Shown here: positions 61,021 to 64,000 of the stretch, in pieces
Position numbering within the stretch: the first letter of the stretch is position 1
Layout: each line of letters begins with the position of its first letter
Origin: Anticarsia gemmatalis
Taxonomy: Eukaryota; Arthropoda; Insecta; Lepidoptera; Erebidae
Length of the DNA: 64,000 bases
Reading direction: 5' to 3'
NCBI RefSeq assembly: GCF_050436995.1
Contig: NC_134765.1
Location: forward strand, 1,267,501 to 1,331,500
Program-made: the position numbers and the translations under genes
Notes under the pieces: generated by a model
Databases searched by the model: none
Seen by the model: the letters and a program-made list of their open reading frames with translations, nothing else
What the model was told of the DNA's origin: nothing

Positions 61021-61145
61021 TAGCCGCGTAGTGACTGACTGAGCAGCCTCGCGAAGCAATATCTAGGTCTCTTTTCTTTCAGATCGAAATGAGCGGGACT
61101 GAGATATTGCCTCGCGAGGCTGCTCGATCACTCAGTACGCGGCTA
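61021..61145. repeat. Long hairpin/foldback (arms about 49 nt)
   Basis: Left arm 61021-61069 starts TAGCCGCGTAGTGACTGACT; right arm 61097-61145, read in complement, starts TAGCCGCGTACTGAGTGATC. Both continue through GAGCAGCCTCGCGA and GCAATATCT. The loop is about 27 nt. ATT flanks both sides and could be a 3-bp duplication. It lies about 400 bp downstream of the ZAD stop codon, possibly in its 3' UTR. Confidence 0.75.
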
Positions 61146-61548
61146 TTGTCCAGACTGTGACGCACGACTTGAAGGACGCCCTTAGGCATGTGCCACAATC
61201 TTCCAATTACCCTGATAATAAATCATTCTTTTATTCACAAAGCCCATACCTCACTGCGCTTACTTGATCTGCGTGTAAGTACTCTTAATCCATTCTCTTA
61301 AAATCGTGTAACAATGAAAAGTTTTTTAACTTTTAACTTAATATATGTTATGTACAAATTCAACTCCTACATGTCTATGGGTCTGACCAGCTAAAATAAT
61401 TCAACAGTTCTGTAACGCCTGAAATAAAATCACTGGTTAAAAGTTTTGTAGACGGCAGTTGACAACTGTCGTCGGGTTTCGATAAGTCAACGATGCACCA
61501 AGTGTTATTCCTTCGTCAAAATTTACTCTTCAAAGAGTACACATTATG

Positions 61549-63498
61549 TTATTTCCTACTACTCTTTTTAGAAATCTTCTTCGACCTGGTCAGATCTTCC
61601 TCATCCATTTTCATATAATGAGACTGTATATGCGCTAGCAACTTTTTTTCCCTAGAGAAATTTTCACCACACATGTTGCACGGATATTTTTCTTTGTCTT
61701 TTTCCTTAGACTCAGAGGGCCGAGGAAGAACGGACGATGAAGTCGATATCTGTGACTCTTGAATAATATTGTCAGTGGGGAGAACGTAAGACGGTTGCAG
61801 AAGCGGATCTACATTGATAAATGTAAAGAAACCGGTATCTTTCGGTGGGGCCACGTCTTCCAAAGTGACTGTATATGGCTCTTTCATATCAGGGTCTTCT
61901 CGCGCCTCATTTTTCGATTTCCTCGGTCGTTTCTTGGGTACTTCCACGTCAACGGCTTTAGCTTTCGTTGATATCAATAATTTACTAGGATTACCAGTCT
62001 GAACTATCGTATAAGACTGTTTCTTCATGGCCGGGGTTGTGAATGTCACAGGCGCTTCAGGGACGGGCGGTTCGTACAGTCTTGAGTTATGAGCCGTTTG
62101 GAAAAGCCCCACCGGATATGGCTGTGATTGATCATCCACATCTATCACGTCCGGACTTGGTGGCTTAAGGAGTGAACGACTATTTGACGCACCTACATTA
62201 CTTACTATTTCATCCGATTTTCGTTTTTTACTACTTTTCTTGGATTCCGTCGGTGGTAATTGACTACTGACCGCTGCTTGTGCAGCCGAATTGTCTTCTA
62301 CTAAAGTGAACATGTTGTTTGGGCCGGGTACTAATTTGAAACGACCATTAAGGTTGGGTAAAGATGGAAAATGAACAGATGGCGTAGCTGCGACTGGTGG
62401 ATCTATGCTAGGAGCCTCAGCCGGTGCTTGTGATTTATTCGAATCAGAATCTTGAAACCGTCTCGTTTTACTAGCAGGTCCAATTTTAGGTCGAGGCTTA
62501 ATTTTAGGCGGAGGTTCATAATTTTCTTCTTGCGCTTCACTACTCGCAAGTTTTTCGCTTTCAGACTTCTTGACTTTTTCTGTGAGAGACTTTTTCATAT
62601 CACTATCTATTTTGATATATTTAACAGTGGGTACTCTAGGTGGTTCCGGAGCTGGTATAGTCTTAGGTAAATCGAGTTTAGGACCACCATTTTTGGCACA
62701 ATTGTGAGATTCAACAACTTCTTTTTTGAGGAAATTTCTATTACACAATTTACACTGAAATAATGTTCCTACACCATTCACTTTAATCATACTGATATGG
62801 TCCATGATGTTGAAAGGTTTTTTGGGTTCTTCTATCTTTTCTTCCTCACTCTCACTTTCTTGGTTAGCAGTAGGAGCTGGGTCATCATAATCAAAGCTTA
62901 ACTGATTTATATTCTGTGTTTTAGTCCCAGAGACTTTCTTTCCATTATTAGTCTTTGATTTTGATGCCTCTGCTTCAGCTGCTTCTTCATGGGTTTTAAG
63001 TGTTGCATCATTATCTGGCTTTGTTGATTCTGCTTTTTTACTCACTATATCAGGTCTGGATCTAGTGACTTTACTCACGTTTTTCTCATGTGACAATCTA
63101 CTTTGTCTAGGCTTTAATTCATCAAAATCCTCTGATTTTGGTTCAACTTTGAAATCCCTTTGTAATGCTAATAATTCTTTATTCATTGTGACTTTTTTTA
63201 CTTCAGGAACCGTCTCGTCTTCAAGATCTGGACTTGTAGGGATGGCTTTAATGCCTTCCATAGCTTTTTTAATTAAAGCATCACAGATATCATCATTAGA
63301 CATATTAGTTTTATTTAATTTCTCTTCCCATAGTTTCTTGGCCATTTTAGCTTTTGGAACAAAAGTGCCAGTCTTACCTATTGCGTTGCGAAGACTCTCC
63401 TGCGTTTTGATACACTTCTGTATAAATTCAAACAGTTCTTCTAGTTTTGCTGAACACCGAAAGCAAATTTTATGTGGGAGGTCATCATTTTCTGTAAC
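61549..63498 (-). CDS. ZAD-type zinc-finger nuclear protein, 3'-terminal coding exon (5' part missing)
   Basis: An open frame of 649 codons runs from an acceptor (AG at 63500-63499, minus strand) to TAA at 61551-61549. It starts in phase 0 with VTENDDLPHKICFRC. The C-x2-C pair and following ELFEFIQKC match the second half of a ZAD (zinc-finger-associated) dimerisation domain, so the first cysteine pair lies in an upstream exon and the Met at 63345 is not the true start. Next come a long charged, probably disordered region, a C-x2-C-x12-H-x-C finger (about 62,757-62,700), basic nuclear-localisation-like clusters (KKRK, KKRPRK), and one classical C2H2 finger (C-x2-C-x12-H-x3-H, 61,680-61,618) near the C-terminus. 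ZAD proteins are DNA-binding nuclear regulators that expanded in insects. The target and orthologue are not recognised. Confidence 0.88.
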   Translation of the reverse strand, partial: VTENDDLPHKICFRCSAKLEELFEFIQKCIKTQESLRNAIGKTGTFVPKAKMAKKLWEEKLNKTNMSNDDICDALIKKAMEGIKAIPTSPDLEDETVPEVKKVTMNKELLALQRDFKVEPKSEDFDELKPRQSRLSHEKNVSKVTRSRPDIVSKKAESTKPDNDATLKTHEEAAEAEASKSKTNNGKKVSGTKTQNINQLSFDYDDPAPTANQESESEEEKIEEPKKPFNIMDHISMIKVNGVGTLFQCKLCNRNFLKKEVVESHNCAKNGGPKLDLPKTIPAPEPPRVPTVKYIKIDSDMKKSLTEKVKKSESEKLASSEAQEENYEPPPKIKPRPKIGPASKTRRFQDSDSNKSQAPAEAPSIDPPVAATPSVHFPSLPNLNGRFKLVPGPNNMFTLVEDNSAAQAAVSSQLPPTESKKSSKKRKSDEIVSNVGASNSRSLLKPPSPDVIDVDDQSQPYPVGLFQTAHNSRLYEPPVPEAPVTFTTPAMKKQSYTIVQTGNPSKLLISTKAKAVDVEVPKKRPRKSKNEAREDPDMKEPYTVTLEDVAPPKDTGFFTFINVDPLLQPSYVLPTDNIIQESQISTSSSVLPRPSESKEKDKEKYPCNMCGENFSREKKLLAHIQSHYMKMDEEDLTRSKKISKKSSRK

Positions 63499-64000
63499 CT
63501 GTAATGAAATTAAAATTATTTTCTTATAAAAATGTACCTGATTTTTTTTTATTTTTGTTATTTCCTATTGGAAGAATGGAGTGGAAAGTAAATGTTCACA
63601 CGGAATAGGTTTCAAAACTCAGGATCTATAGGTTTATTATATGCCATTGCAATTTGAGTTAAAGTCAGTGGAATTTCTCGACTGCTTATTAAGTCATACT
63701 TGTTCACTTCTTTTTTAAATTGAGACACAAATAAAATTTCTTATTTGACAAATAGAATATTTGGTATACAAATCAGTCCCATTACCATTTCTATCACACA
63801 AATTACTTTTCTCTTGAATATCCCTTATCAACAACTGTTAAACTACCATATTGTATTTAAGTTGTTACCATATTGTATGTAAGCATGATAAGTTGTCACA
63901 GACAATCATATACAGGCATTAGTTATTATGAATTAACAATTAGAGAATATAGGTGGATGGCCACTTGGAATGCAACTATATCTCAGTCAGATATCATCAA
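63499..64000 (-). other. Probable intron upstream of the ZAD zinc-finger exon
   Basis: On the minus strand, a pyrimidine-containing tract ending in CATTACAG precedes the exon at 63498. The AT-rich stretch out to the window edge shows no clear exon carrying the missing first ZAD cysteine pair, so the upstream exon is probably beyond the window. Confidence 0.55.

Larger units (their letters stand above)
59986..61548 (-). other. 3' flank / possible 3' UTR of the ZAD gene
   Basis: Contains two inverted-repeat elements (60540-60620, 61021-61145). Minus-strand polyadenylation signal AATAAA (plus TTTATT) at 61230-61235 is a candidate about 315 bp past the stop; its use would leave the hairpin outside the mRNA. 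Confidence 0.45.

Noticed and set aside
63065..63529. 154-codon plus-strand ORF over the ZAD exon
   Set aside because: Antisense shadow of the minus-strand coding exon, whose frame has domain support.
1..64000. CRISPR arrays, rRNA genes, bacterial operons or prophage
   Set aside because: No spaced direct repeats, no rRNA-like conserved blocks, and gene structure is clearly eukaryotic with long introns.

Overview
This window looks like AT-rich nuclear DNA from a moth or butterfly. It is gene-poor. Real exons have GT-AG introns, one of them about 28 kb long. The interspersed repeats are typical of Lepidoptera: tRNA-derived SINEs, Helitron-like elements that start with TC and end with CTAG, LINE tails and MITEs. 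No bacterial-style operons, CRISPR arrays or rRNA genes are visible.

Two host genes can be supported. The first is a plus-strand neuropeptide/secreted-protein precursor of the prohormone-4 (IDLSRF-like peptide) family. Its four coding exons (20,990-21,110; 48,977-49,105; 56,248-56,400; 56,750-56,943) join in frame into a 198-residue protein. That protein has a signal peptide, a short N-terminal peptide ending at Lys-Arg, one LDL-receptor class A module, a second Lys-Arg and a conserved C-terminal domain. All three introns are phase 1. The second gene is on the minus strand (61,549-63,498, 5' end outside the window). It encodes a nuclear protein with the C-terminal half of a ZAD domain, a long charged linker, one C2HC-like finger and one C2H2 finger.

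A third long ORF (18,636-19,814) encodes a LINE ORF1/gag-like protein with three zinc knuckles. No reverse-transcriptase ORF follows it, so it looks like a gag-only, non-autonomous retrotransposon about 1.2 kb upstream of the first coding exon of the neuropeptide gene.

Most of the rest is transposon-derived. Helitron-like elements occur in three families. One 1.18-kb copy (31,810-32,992) has inserted precisely between A and T inside an older Helitron, and a near-identical copy lies inverted 14 kb away (46,895-48,085). There are three SINE families, one copy with a 13-bp target duplication and another interrupted by a small retro-insert with a 7-bp target duplication. A 575-bp element with terminal inverted repeats and TAA duplications (25,217-25,791) looks like a deleted PIF/Harbinger transposon. 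Several hairpin or foldback elements and recurring unnamed repeat families fill the gaps.

Layout: 1-20,987 upstream flank or 5' intron of the neuropeptide gene, with repeats and the gag-only element; 21,111-48,976 giant intron 1 of the coding region, rich in Helitrons, SINEs and MITEs; 49,106-56,247 second intron; 56,248-57,790 last exons and 3' UTR; 57,790-61,548 intergenic, with a Helitron and two inverted-repeat elements; 61,549-64,000 ZAD zinc-finger gene. The two host genes converge (tail to tail). Nothing suggests that they act together.
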